From Archaeoglobaceae archaeon (lineage in GTDB: Archaea; Halobacteriota; Archaeoglobi; Archaeoglobales; Archaeoglobaceae), in contig JASKJN010000010.1 of the NCBI GenBank assembly GCA_030153385.1, positions 1-36,048 on the forward strand: DNA of 36,048 bases, written 5' to 3'. The notes under the pieces were generated by a model. It worked only from the letters and a program-made list of their open reading frames with translations. It was not told the origin of the DNA and did no database searches. Position 1 is the stretch's first letter. Every line of letters starts with the position of its first letter. Both the position numbers and the translations under genes were made by a program. Positions 16,164 to 24,721 of this stretch are shown piece after piece.

Positions 16164-17341
16164 TCACCATAAACCGATCAAAGCAACACCCAAACCAATT
16201 TGCGCCCAAGCATTAGCGCCACCGTTTTGCTGTCTTACTTCATCTGGCGTTTCTGTGAAGGCAAAGTCATCGGCAAATGTAATGGGTTCATCAGCTTCAA
16301 AGAAATAGACGGCACCAGCTGGAACAAACGAGCGCATTGGTTTGGGAATTTTCTTAGCAACGTCAAAGCCGCCAAAGCGTTGAGCACGAGGAATGGCGGC
16401 TCCAATAAGGCGAACCGGTGCATTAAAAATCTTTGACCAGTCACCATCCTTTGGCTGCCAGCCGCCGGAGAACCAAGCAGGTGTCAAGAGCACGACTTTG
16501 AAGCGTTTCACGTTGAATTGTGCGATTGGTGGCAGTGGGTGAATAACCTCGTAAGTCGCTGCCTTACCTTCACCACCAAACCTCAGGAAGCCTTTCTCAG
16601 TCATTTGCACGCCATTTACTTCCGCCCAGAGTGCCACATCATCTTTGAGCCGAACGAATTTTGCCTGATAAAGCATTCCCTCTTGCGTTGTGCCTCTCTC
16701 TCCAATAGCGATGCCAAAGCGTGGCTCAAATGTGAATAACTCGCTTGACGAGACAACTTGGTTTGGTGGCTGACCTTGTAAGTAACGCATCCACTCACTT
16801 TCTGGTAACCAACCCTCCGCCTCCTTAATACGGTGATCCGTTTGCATCCAAAGAAGTTTCAAGCCTTTCGGCAAATTCGTTGCAAAAGGTAAATCTTCGG
16901 GGTGCAACAATCCGAACTCAACCTTAGGACGAGTAGATTCATCATTAGACCATACGAACTCTGCACCGCACTTCTTACAGGACTTTGTTTTAGGCGGATT
17001 TTTGTGCCCACATGATCGGCATACGAGTGCCACTTCCATGACATCGGCAGGCATCGGGATTAGCCGTTCCCACTTGCCATCTTTGTAGCGCATCAACAAT
17101 GGTCCGCAAAGTCGTAACTTTCCGAAGTTGTCGCCATAACCGACATCGGGGTCAGGTTTGCCAAGCAGAGCGAATTCCGTTGGATGATGCCTTTATCAAC
17201 AAGCACCCTTGTACGGATAGCGCCTTGGAGCGTAAAGGGGGAAGGAGGAAAGATAGAACCAGCAATGTGGTCTTCTTTAGCATTAAAAGGCTTTCCATCA
17301 CGAAAAAGCCAAACATCTACAGGCTTAATTGCAATCTGCAC
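16164..17341 (-). CDS. cmr3: Cmr3 (Cas5-like subunit, type III-B), frameshifted, with zinc-ribbon insertion
   Basis: Cmr3 binds the crRNA 5' handle and contacts Cas10. The N-terminal part in one frame reads IKPVDVWLFRDGKPF...IFPPSPFTLQGAIR, a textbook Cmr3 start. The rest (from LLGKPDPDVGYGDNFGKL through LMRYKDGKWERLIPMPADV to the end) lies in another frame, so one base has been lost or gained around 17168-17185. Residues soon after hold an unusual CRSC-x10-CKKC zinc ribbon not found in the Cmr3 core as I know it. The C-terminal half (VVLLTPAWFSGGW, RFGGFDVAKKIPKPMRSF) is normal. GTG 17341 is favoured by GAGGGG eight nt upstream; GTG 17350 is the alternative. If the shift is real, the Cmr complex would be crippled. 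Confidence 0.8.
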
Positions 17342-17762
17342 TTTGCTCACCCCTCAAAAGAGAATGACATTTTTCTAATACGAACTCAGCTTTCTTAAGT
17401 GCTTCATCGGCGTCATCAGCGCTGTAAAGCGTTTCTGGCGGAACTCCGCTCTCTTCATCTCCGTAAAAACTCAACTCCCTCTCAGCCCTCAAAGCACGAG
17501 ATATGGAAGCAAGTTGGGGTATGAACTTCCTGAAATCTGGTGGAAACTTTTCAGCGTGCTCCTTCAGCGTTGGTCCAACGTCATGGATTCGAGGCGGTTG
17601 GATGCCGACAAAAATCAACGCACTTTTCAATGCCAGCTCAACCGCTTCTTGGCAACGTCTCATAACCAAGTTCCAAATGCCCCTCTTTCTAAAATTCCTC
17701 GCTTCATCAAGGATAACTTCTGCACGCTGAAGCATGAGTTGAGCATTTTCCTTGTTCTTCAA
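17325..17762 (-). CDS. HEPN-domain protein, partner of the adjacent nucleotidyltransferase
   Basis: The 145-residue helical protein has the HEPN signature of MNT-linked proteins: MLQRAEVILDEARNF, then CQEAVELALKSALIFVGI, a PRIHDVGPTLKEH helix-turn, and the closing AERELSFYGDEE segment. It lacks the R-x4-6-H RNase motif seen in the two Csx1-type proteins here, so it is more likely a non-RNase or differently acting HEPN. It starts with TTG 17762 behind a GGGGAGGTGA site, overlapping the nucleotidyltransferase stop by four bases, and overlaps the cmr3 start by about 17 nt. It is therefore a true member of the cmr operon rather than a later insertion between transcripts. Role in the system is unknown. 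Confidence 0.75.
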   Translation of the reverse strand: MKNKENAQLMLQRAEVILDEARNFRKRGIWNLVMRRCQEAVELALKSALIFVGIQPPRIHDVGPTLKEHAEKFPPDFRKFIPQLASISRALRAERELSFYGDEESGVPPETLYSADDADEALKKAEFVLEKCHSLLRGEQSADCN

Positions 17763-18259
17763 AGTTCAATCACCTCCCCTGCTTTCAAATCTGGTTTAAG
17801 GTCGTAGTAGCGGATTTTGCCGATCATCTTTCTTTGCGCTCCAAGTTCTTTCAACCGCTTCTGCAGCCTTTCAAAAACTCCACGTAAAAAGCCGTCATCA
17901 TAAAGTAGCACCGCATCTTCAAGCATGTCAAGGTAAACCCAGCGGAACTTATCAGCTTCATCCTTCGTGTAAACAAGTTCGGTGAAGTCAGCGTAAATTC
18001 CCTGTTTCCAAAGCCTTTCCAATTCGCTTTGGAGTTTCTCCCTTATTGGCTCAAGCAAAGCGTGGCGCTTGAACATTCCTTTGGGCAACTCCTTGCAAAC
18101 TATGAGTAAATCAATGTCTGACTTCGTCGTCGCCTCACCTCTCGCAACTGAGCCGAAAAGAGCAATAGAGACAAGATTTTCGCCCAGATACTCCTTTGCC
18201 AACTGAGCGTATCTTTCAGCAAGACTTCTTAAAACCCTATTAAGTTCCGCTTGATCCAT
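17759..18259 (-). CDS. MNT-type minimal nucleotidyltransferase
   Basis: The 166-residue protein has the Pol-beta-type nucleotidyltransferase core: GSVARGEATTKSDIDLLIV at about residues 36-54, with the G-S helix and the two metal-binding aspartates (D48, D50). A helical C-terminal region follows, as in the MNT half of HEPN-MNT pairs, where the enzyme can nucleotidylate its HEPN partner and act as the antitoxin. ATG 18259 is chosen because AGGTGGTG lies just before it; two in-frame GTG codons (18265, 18268) are alternatives. It overlaps the cas10 stop by 20 nt, so it is translated as part of the cmr operon. Confidence 0.82.
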   Translation of the reverse strand: MDQAELNRVLRSLAERYAQLAKEYLGENLVSIALFGSVARGEATTKSDIDLLIVCKELPKGMFKRHALLEPIREKLQSELERLWKQGIYADFTELVYTKDEADKFRWVYLDMLEDAVLLYDDGFLRGVFERLQKRLKELGAQRKMIGKIRYYDLKPDLKAGEVIEL

Positions 18260-20996
18260 ACTCACCACCTGCCAAAAACCGCAGGAAGGTTAGCCATTTC
18301 GCCAACTCCACAATACCTGCCTGTGGACGTGTCATATCAAAGGGATCTTTACTGTCAGCATGGGTGTCAAGAGCATTTGCAAGGCAAGCAAGTTTCTTTG
18401 CCCAGTCTTCAGCTTCTTTTTCGGAAAGGCCTGGTTTCTTCCGTCTCAAAAGTAAACGCTTGATTTCTGCTTCTTGGGCCTTTCTCTCCAATTCTGCCAA
18501 CATAAACGATTCTCTCATCAAGTCACTTGCAAACCCACGTGCAATTTTATCTCGCATCAATTCCGCAAAATCCAGCAACAATTGCAGGGTGTCATTGATA
18601 CCTTGTTCAGGATAAGAAAACTTTGCACCCATCTGCACTTGCTCTCCTGAGCGCTTGAGCCATCTTATGCAAATGGCGTTGCGACCATAGTGTTTTTTGG
18701 CATTTTTCTCAGCCTCTTGTCCTTGACGGAGCACATCATGAAGCGGGTGCAAGCGGTGGGCGACAACAATGCCAACACTGGCTGTTGCTCTGTTTCCCAT
18801 TGTGAGCAACTGCCTTCCTTGCCAGTCCACCCAACCTGTCCACTTTTGACCACCAAGCTCTACAAAGACGTCTTTGTCTCGCAATTCCGCTTCACCTGAG
18901 AACAACGCTCGCAATTTGTGAGCAGCAGGCAATGCATCCCTAAGGGGTAAGAGAGCGAGCACATCATCCCCGCCAGCATAAACGAGCCTTCCAGCATAAA
19001 GTTCCTCAACGACGAACGGCACAAAGTTCAGAGCGAAGTTAGCAAGTGCCATACTTATGGATGCGTGAAGGGAAGGCGACATCAACCGTCTTGTTTCAAG
19101 CATTTGTTGCCGTTGAGAGTCGTGAGCAAGTTGTTCACGAACCTCTGCGTGCAAAATTTCGGCGAATTTGGGTAAGCCCTCATGCGTTCCACTCAGCCAT
19201 TTACCCATCTCGTCACCATCCATGAATAGAACAGCGTAGTAATCGGTTGGTTGAATTCCGACGGCTTCGTAAAGCTTTCGTAAAATCTCTTTTAGTCCTT
19301 CTGCCCCCTCTTTTCTCAACCCGATGCCATGCACTCGTTTAAGGCGCTCTGGATCATAACTTTCGGTGAACAACCATTCACCATCGAATTCCAACAGCTT
19401 TTCTGCCACTCCATCTACTGCTGTTTTCTTCAACTTAGGAATATCCATGCCTCCGCGAGCAATCTTTTCCAGATCTTTGTTTTTGTCGATCCTTTCCAGC
19501 AATTCAGCAACAAATGCTTTTGCATATTTCCATCTCTCAAATAGCGTTTCCACAAAATTGGCAGCGGCGATGCTGTCAGTGGATGGGAATTCAGTGGGGA
19601 TATTTAGATCTTTTTCGAAGACGAACTTTGCAGCGAAACGCTTGATCGTGCAGATAGCGCATAGCCTTTCACGACCATCGGCGGCTATATCACCAGGGAA
19701 GTTCTTCGCCACTTTCTGCCAGAATTCCTTTTCTTTGTTCCACCAGTCATGCTCAATCTGCTCTCCTAAATCGCTCAAAACCTGCCGTTCACCACAAATT
19801 GAGCATTTTCCTGCAGGCTCTTCGATTGCATTGAAATTTCGCAATGCTTTTCGTGCCCCCAGTGCTTTTTCAGTCAATTCATAGCACGCATCATAGACAG
19901 AACCAAGATTGGGCTCATAAGCACCCTTTGCTTCTTTAAGCCACTTTACAAATCGATCGCTGCCCGTCAGTTGTTGATAACGCTCAGCGATTTTTTGAGC
20001 GGTTTCATCCCACTTGTAAATCGCCCAGTAAACTTCTGGAAACTGCTCCAATTGACGCTCCCAAATGGTCTTTGAAGCTTCAAATTCAGGAACTTTTTGG
20101 CGAATTTCTTCCCAAACTTGCTCTGCCAATCGTCGCCATTCGTTACGTACCGCTTCTTCTGCTTGTTTTGCCAAATCTTCTGCCTGTTCAGCTGGCACGA
20201 TGGCGAAGAAGCGGTTGGGTAAAGTGGCAAGACGAAGTTGTTCTGGTGAAGGTTTTTCAGATAGCACTCGTTTTTCATACAACCAATAATCAACAAGTGG
20301 TTGGTAAAGCAGCGATGGATAGATCACGTGATCAGGTCCGAGTTTTTCAGCGATAACCTTGATTGCATGCCAGGTTAAGTAAGAAAGCAGAAAACTGCCC
20401 ATCCAAAGGTCACGGGTTTTACGAGCTGAAGAGATGAAACTTTGAACTGGTCCGATTGTGAACACAAGTGTTGCGGGCTCAGGACAGTTGGCAAAAGCGC
20501 TCGTAACACGGGCATGATGGAGCAGTGGATGATCAGGAATGCGGGTATCGGCGGGAAGCAAACTCCAAGGCACGCTTGCATCATTTTTGGCGAGTTCCTC
20601 TTCCAAGCATCGCCAGAAGAGCAGAAAACGCTTTTTCGGGTCATTGGTTTTTTGGCTTAAAGCCTTGACAACTTCGGCTTGAGCCTTGGATGATTTTTGC
20701 GATTCAACATGGAGCGAAGCCTTTTGAGCAGATAGCGGGTGGATGATGCAATCGCTGGGTGCAAGAGTACCCTTGGGGAAATTCAGCCTATCTGCAGCCG
20801 ATGCAATGGTGTCTGCCCGTTTAGCAGCATCCACCCATTTTGATGGTATGTTTGTCGGCTGGACATCTGGTAATCCATGCAACGCAAATTTCCTAAGCTC
20901 CTTAGATCGCTCTTCATGGCCTGGAATGTCCAGCACCTTATCAGGAGGATCGTGAAGCAGGGCTACTAACTTTCTTTGCCACCAATGAGCGTTCAC
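18240..20996 (-). CDS. cmr2: Cmr2 / Cas10 (type III-B, cyclic oligoadenylate synthase)
   Basis: This 918-residue subunit senses target RNA and makes cyclic oligoadenylates. The N-terminus has an HD-like LLHDPPDKVLDIPGHE motif (residues 12-27). GPVQSFISSARKTRDLW (about 178-194) is the family signature. Two zinc-binding pairs, CSIC (about 398) and CAIC (about 449), flank the middle. The two Palm domains carry MDGDEMGKW (about 593) and the catalytic YAGGDDVL (GGDD about 675-678). The GGDD is intact, so synthesis should work. GTG 20996 overlaps the cmr1 stop and lies eight nt after GGAGGTG; a TTG three nt upstream is also possible. No other Cas10 is present in the window. Confidence 0.95.
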   Translation of the reverse strand: MNAHWWQRKLVALLHDPPDKVLDIPGHEERSKELRKFALHGLPDVQPTNIPSKWVDAAKRADTIASAADRLNFPKGTLAPSDCIIHPLSAQKASLHVESQKSSKAQAEVVKALSQKTNDPKKRFLLFWRCLEEELAKNDASVPWSLLPADTRIPDHPLLHHARVTSAFANCPEPATLVFTIGPVQSFISSARKTRDLWMGSFLLSYLTWHAIKVIAEKLGPDHVIYPSLLYQPLVDYWLYEKRVLSEKPSPEQLRLATLPNRFFAIVPAEQAEDLAKQAEEAVRNEWRRLAEQVWEEIRQKVPEFEASKTIWERQLEQFPEVYWAIYKWDETAQKIAERYQQLTGSDRFVKWLKEAKGAYEPNLGSVYDACYELTEKALGARKALRNFNAIEEPAGKCSICGERQVLSDLGEQIEHDWWNKEKEFWQKVAKNFPGDIAADGRERLCAICTIKRFAAKFVFEKDLNIPTEFPSTDSIAAANFVETLFERWKYAKAFVAELLERIDKNKDLEKIARGGMDIPKLKKTAVDGVAEKLLEFDGEWLFTESYDPERLKRVHGIGLRKEGAEGLKEILRKLYEAVGIQPTDYYAVLFMDGDEMGKWLSGTHEGLPKFAEILHAEVREQLAHDSQRQQMLETRRLMSPSLHASISMALANFALNFVPFVVEELYAGRLVYAGGDDVLALLPLRDALPAAHKLRALFSGEAELRDKDVFVELGGQKWTGWVDWQGRQLLTMGNRATASVGIVVAHRLHPLHDVLRQGQEAEKNAKKHYGRNAICIRWLKRSGEQVQMGAKFSYPEQGINDTLQLLLDFAELMRDKIARGFASDLMRESFMLAELERKAQEAEIKRLLLRRKKPGLSEKEAEDWAKKLACLANALDTHADSKDPFDMTRPQAGIVELAKWLTFLRFLAGGEYGSSGT

Positions 20997-22171
20997 CAAT
21001 TTTTCACCTCCAAAAAAGGCGCAATCTGATGCTCTAAATGACTCAGAAAATTATTCAACAAATTATCGCTCGGTTGCTCAGTGAAAACCTTTTGATCATC
21101 GTAACGTAGTTGCAAGCGTTCGTTTTCAGGCAAAAATTGCGAATGGAAGTGGATTAGAACAAGCACAAATTTGCCGTTAGCAAGTTTTGTCACTCGCACG
21201 ATAAGCGGGGATGCTCTCCGATTATGTTTTTCACCTTCTAATGTCGCACGCTTTTTAAGTGAGCTGAAGTAAAAGACGATAGGCAAGCCGAAGACAGCCC
21301 GCTGAACGGATTCCAGTTCGTCGCTACCTTGAAGGACGGCTTTCACATTGCTGTAATCAGGTTGACGACGATTGCGGAATTGCTGCATCACTTGACCGAA
21401 AGTGTCAAGAGCTTCTGCCCAGTTGTTAAATTCGTGATTAATGATATTTATTCTGCAATAGTTGGGATGCAAGATATCAAAAGAGGGGGTTGCTTGAAAA
21501 CTCAATGATAATGAACCGTTGAAAGTTTCGGCTGCCCATTTTCGCAACTTGTGCAATCCATCTTGCAATGTCTCTTGAAGTTGCTTTGGTGTTTGAGCTT
21601 GGACAGTCAATGATGGTAACGATGGCTCGTTCCAGTCGGTAGAAACTACTTGTAAATTCCCACCTCCTTTCCTCGACCGCATCCCCAAACCGCCTAAGTG
21701 TGTGAGCAACCAAAGCGCTGCGTAAGCAGCTTGCAAGGCCTTTGCGTCCTGAACTCCATTCCTCTGGCGGATAGTGCAAGTGAATCGAAGACCATCTGCA
21801 ACGGCTTGACGCTCTCGTTCACTGCCAACTCCGCGTGCCCCGAAGAACAGGTAACCAATGCCTTTTCGGTCGCGACCTTTTCGGTCACGAGAAATTTGAG
21901 AGTAACTAACTTTGCTCAGGTAAGGGTGAGATAATTGTAACACAACTGATGAAGCATGTTCGGTGCTGCCAAAGACTTGACTTTCATAGCGAAAGATATC
22001 ATCTGGCTTATCGCCCAAAACTCCGCCAAGCAACGCTCGGAACCAGAAACGCAGTGCTCCACGAAAAGATGCTGCCCTTAGCTCTGGCTCGTCTCGTGGG
22101 TCTCGTGGATTAGAGCCACCTAAAAACAGCGGTGTGACAGTTTCCAAAGTAGCTCGAAATTTTGAAATCAT
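20993..22171 (-). CDS. cmr1: Cmr1 (Cas7-like RAMP, type III-B)
   Basis: The 392-residue protein is the RAMP at the crRNA 3' end of the Cmr complex. The N-terminus ISKFRATLETVTPLFLGGSNPRDPRDEPELRAASFRGALRFWFRALLGG is unmistakable for Cmr1; its S-F-R-G-A-L-R-F-W core is the conserved RNA-facing motif. Further typical segments are GLGMRSRKGGGNLQV (about 175-190) and FGLPIVFYFSSL. It is the first gene of the operon. ATG 22171 has a TATA-like TTTTTAAATT about 28 nt upstream and no ribosome-binding site, unlike the other cmr genes, which suggests a leaderless archaeal-type transcript. Confidence 0.93.
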   Translation of the reverse strand: MISKFRATLETVTPLFLGGSNPRDPRDEPELRAASFRGALRFWFRALLGGVLGDKPDDIFRYESQVFGSTEHASSVVLQLSHPYLSKVSYSQISRDRKGRDRKGIGYLFFGARGVGSERERQAVADGLRFTCTIRQRNGVQDAKALQAAYAALWLLTHLGGLGMRSRKGGGNLQVVSTDWNEPSLPSLTVQAQTPKQLQETLQDGLHKLRKWAAETFNGSLSLSFQATPSFDILHPNYCRINIINHEFNNWAEALDTFGQVMQQFRNRRQPDYSNVKAVLQGSDELESVQRAVFGLPIVFYFSSLKKRATLEGEKHNRRASPLIVRVTKLANGKFVLVLIHFHSQFLPENERLQLRYDDQKVFTEQPSDNLLNNFLSHLEHQIAPFLEVKNW

Positions 22172-22190
22172 CACTTATAAGTAAAAAATA

Positions 22191-22346
22191 CTAATTTAAA
22201 AATTTTGTGTCTAAAGCTTCAAAGTGAACTATCGTTGAGCTGCCATATATCTTTCTTAACACATCCGAAAGTTCATCTCTGCTTTTGAAGCTGACTTTGC
22301 ATCTTGGTCGCTCAATACAACTACTTTTTTCTTCTCTTTTTAAATC
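22191..22346 (-). pseudogene. Short C-terminal gene remnant upstream of cmr1
   Basis: A 52-codon frame without a start codon reads ...CIERPRCKVSFKSRDELSDVLRKIYGSS, then TIVHFEALDTKFLN and stop. Its composition is protein-like and its codon choice (AGA, ATA) is like the archaeal flanks rather than the cmr genes. A TGA at 22347-22349 closes it upstream. It looks like the tail of a lost archaeal gene on the minus strand, cut off by the event that fused the cmr cassette to the + strand type III genes. I do not recognise the family; it is too short for a safe guess. Confidence 0.35.
22193..22206 (-). promoter_or_regulatory. Candidate archaeal TATA box for the cmr operon
   Basis: The minus strand reads AAAATTTTTAAATT, centred about 28 nt before the cmr1 ATG. 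The element overlaps the stop codon region of an older minus-strand reading frame, so the operon may use a promoter formed at the junction with host DNA. Confidence 0.45.
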
Positions 22347-22380
22347 TCATCTTCTGCGTACTTGCAAACTGCTCATATAG

Positions 22381-22812
22381 GATTATAGCATCGAACAGCT
22401 ATTGTGGGGCGCATGGAATACGGTTTACTTCTAACCAAAAGTATATGCCATAGGTTCCATATCGAGAGCTAATTATTTCCAGACAAGAAAGATACTCTTG
22501 CAGGACGTGATTTCCGTTGGTTCAGCTGGCTTCAAAAGCAGGGGATATGGCGAGGTAGAGATAAAAATTGAAAAGCTGAGATTTATACTACCTTCATGCC
22601 CGACAAAGGGTAAATTTGAAGTAGAAAGGCTTTTAGGGCCAGATGGTGAAGAAAAGGTGGAATTTGAGCTTTTAGATAATAAAGTGAAAATAAATGGTGT
22701 TGAAGTTTCAGCAAAAATCTCAGAAAATCCAGCCTTTTTTGGTGCAGAGATCTCAATAGAAGGAGAGAAAATAAATGAAATTTTCCAGAAACTGCTGGAG
22801 GGACTGAAATGA
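22381..22812 (+). pseudogene. Type III RAMP (Cas7-like) gene, 3' remnant with internal stop
   Basis: The frame open from 22435 encodes PKVYAIGSISRANYFQTRK, then DVISVGSAGFKSRGYGEVEIKIEKL and about 85 further residues. The glycine-rich FKSRGYGEVEI is the C-terminal signature loop of RAMP proteins. The same frame continues upstream as DYSIEQLLWGAWNTVYF, but a TAA at 22432-22434 interrupts it and TAG 22378-22380 closes it. Most of the N-terminal ferredoxin-like domain is missing. The stop overlaps the next RAMP gene as ATGA, showing both were once in one operon. A TTG at 22498 could start a 104-residue product, but this would lack the RNA-binding core. Confidence 0.6.
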
Positions 22813-23974
22813 GCTATTACGAATTCTTAAGAGTAGATTCAACAAGAAGAGCATGTGAATATAAGGGAAAAAATTCTGTGAAAGTAGAGCAGTAGTTAAA
22901 ACAATTCATGAAATAGAGGTAAAATTCAAATCTATAAGCGAGATTCACGTTGGAAGTGGAAGAAAGAGGTTTCAGGATGGAAAGATCTTGTTGGTCCACA
23001 TTAAAGATTCCAATGGTTTTCCTGTTATTCCTGCATCGAGCTTTAAAGGTGCTGTTTCAACAAACTTCTTAGCTCTATCTGGCGATTCAAAACTCACATC
23101 AAACCTTTTTGGTGCCCCAGGATACCTATCCAAGGTTTTCTTTCACGATATTAAAGCATCTAATCCAAAGACTGTCTTCAAAGAAGTTCTGAGACTATGG
23201 CAACCAAATATCAGAAAACAAAACCATGTGAAATTTTATATAAGAAGGGCACTAAAAACAAAATTTTTTGGAATTGCAGAATGCATACCAAGAGACACTA
23301 TATTGAGCGCGAAAATAGTTGGGCATAATTTAAACGATGTTGAGATGGGGGGCATACTTTGCTCTCTTGGCTATGGCTTTGAAGATGCCACATTCAAAAT
23401 TGGTTACGCTAAGCCACAAGGATTCGGCCAGATGATTCTAAATGATTTGAAAATCTACAGATACAACTTTAACGGCTTCAAATTAGAAAAAATAGAAGAG
23501 GAGAGAGATGCATTTGTTGAAAAGTTCAGGGAGCATGTAGAGAGGAGAGGATTTAGATGCAAGAGCCAAGATAGTATTTGCAAAGGTGATTTGATGGACC
23601 CAAAAAAAGCTGCAAAGGACCTCTACAGCGAGCTTTTTGGAGTCTCCAGCAATCCAGAAATAAAAAGCAGAATTCACGGTGCTGTAGCCAAAGCGATAAG
23701 GTATGCAAGCTATGATCTGCGTATAGCAAAAAACTATGAAGTGATATTAAAAGAGTGTTTGCAGATGGCTTTTGTGGATGGGAGAATAGTTGACAGAGCT
23801 GGATTAGGCGAATCTTCAAAGGTAATAGATGATGTCATATCAAAATTGATGCCCAGAATTAAGGGCAAAGATCTGGACTGGATATACAGGTTCTTTGGAT
23901 ACTATATCATGATCGAAGAGATCGAGAAGAAAAAGAAAGAAGAGAGCGAAAAAGGAAAAGATAAGGTGGGGTAA
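22809..23974 (+). CDS. Type III RAMP protein with helical C-terminal extension (one-base frameshift near the start)
   Basis: ATG 22809 begins MSYYEFLRVDSTRRACEYKGK and then stops at 22895. One extra A in the A6 run at 22868-22873 would join this to the long frame FCESRAVVKTIHEIEVKF...ISEIHVGSGRK. The restored protein is about 388 residues. FPVIPASSFKGAVSTNF is the RAMP P-x-I-P-x-S-S-x-K-G motif, LFGAPGYLSKVFFHDI matches Csm3/Csx7-like proteins, and YAKPQGFGQMIL is the glycine-rich loop. After about residue 265 an alpha-helical, charged region follows (GAVAKAIRYASYDLRIAKNY to the end) that could be a fused small-subunit-like domain. It ends 1 nt before the CARF gene. Exact subfamily is not certain. 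Confidence 0.68.
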
Positions 23975-24721
23975 ATGAAGACTGCAGTTATAGCTCCTCT
24001 CGGCCTAAGTCCACCGGTTGTAACAAGCTTTATTGAAGGAATTGGTGTGAAAGTAAATGATCTCGTAGTTCTAACTACCGAAAATGAGGATGTAAAGGCT
24101 GGATTTGAGCTTATAAGAGTGGGAATGAGCCTGAAATATCCAAAAATCAGAGTTCATGAAGTAACGCTTCCATTTGAAGATGTGAACACAACTGAAGACA
24201 ATCTCAGATTCATGTCGATATGTGCAAAGGTTATCAGAGAAGAGAGGGAAAAATACGGATGCGATAAAATCATTCTTAACATTGCTGGTGGCAGGAAAAA
24301 CATGTGCATAACCCTTTCATTGCTCGGGCAGATAATGGGCGTTGATGGAGTTTACCATGTTGTAAGCAAGGATATCAGAGTCGTAAACGAACTCCTTGAG
24401 AGGCTGAGAGAAGATATAAGGATGATCGCAAAAGTAGAAGAGAAGGAAGAGAAGATAAAAATTTACAGAGAGAAGGAAAGGTACTTCAACAGTCTTCTTT
24501 TCCCGGATAGAAAGGATTACGAAATAGTCAGAATCCCCACGCTACCTTATCCAAAAGACTACTTGGCAAGAATTGTAACACTTACACTCCAAGATGTTGA
24601 AAGTCTTTCGAATGAAGAGAAGAGAATGCTTGAATCCCACGGAATTTTAGAGAAAGTTGGTACAAAGTTCAGGATTACGGAGTATGGAAGAAAATTTTTG
24701 GAAGTGCTGATCGGGCGATGA
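23975..24721 (+). CDS. csx14: CARF-domain protein, Csx14-like, with C-terminal winged helix
   Basis: The 248-residue protein starts MKTAVIAPLGLSPPVVTSFIE, the G-x-S-P-x-V-V-T motif of the NE0113/Csx14 CARF group. NIAGGRKNM at residues 102-110 is the nucleotide-binding loop of that group; relatives with this motif include ring nucleases that degrade cyclic oligoadenylates. The C-terminal 40 residues (LSNEEKRMLESHGILEKVGTKFRITEYGRKFLE) are a winged helix-turn-helix. It may therefore act as a ligand-controlled regulator, a ring nuclease, or both; the sequence does not settle this. It follows the RAMP gene without a gap and overlaps the next gene by four bases. Confidence 0.75.
   Translation: MKTAVIAPLGLSPPVVTSFIEGIGVKVNDLVVLTTENEDVKAGFELIRVGMSLKYPKIRVHEVTLPFEDVNTTEDNLRFMSICAKVIREEREKYGCDKIILNIAGGRKNMCITLSLLGQIMGVDGVYHVVSKDIRVVNELLERLREDIRMIAKVEEKEEKIKIYREKERYFNSLLFPDRKDYEIVRIPTLPYPKDYLARIVTLTLQDVESLSNEEKRMLESHGILEKVGTKFRITEYGRKFLEVLIGR

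Noticed and set aside
19366-19884. 172-codon open frame on + antisense to cas10
   Set aside because: It is a shadow of the clearly coding Cas10 frame on the minus strand, with no ribosome-binding site and a low-complexity, serine-rich translation.
12294-22380. Insertion sequence or integrase flanking the cmr cassette
   Set aside because: I looked at both borders and found no transposase, integrase or terminal inverted repeats, so a mobile element is not claimed.
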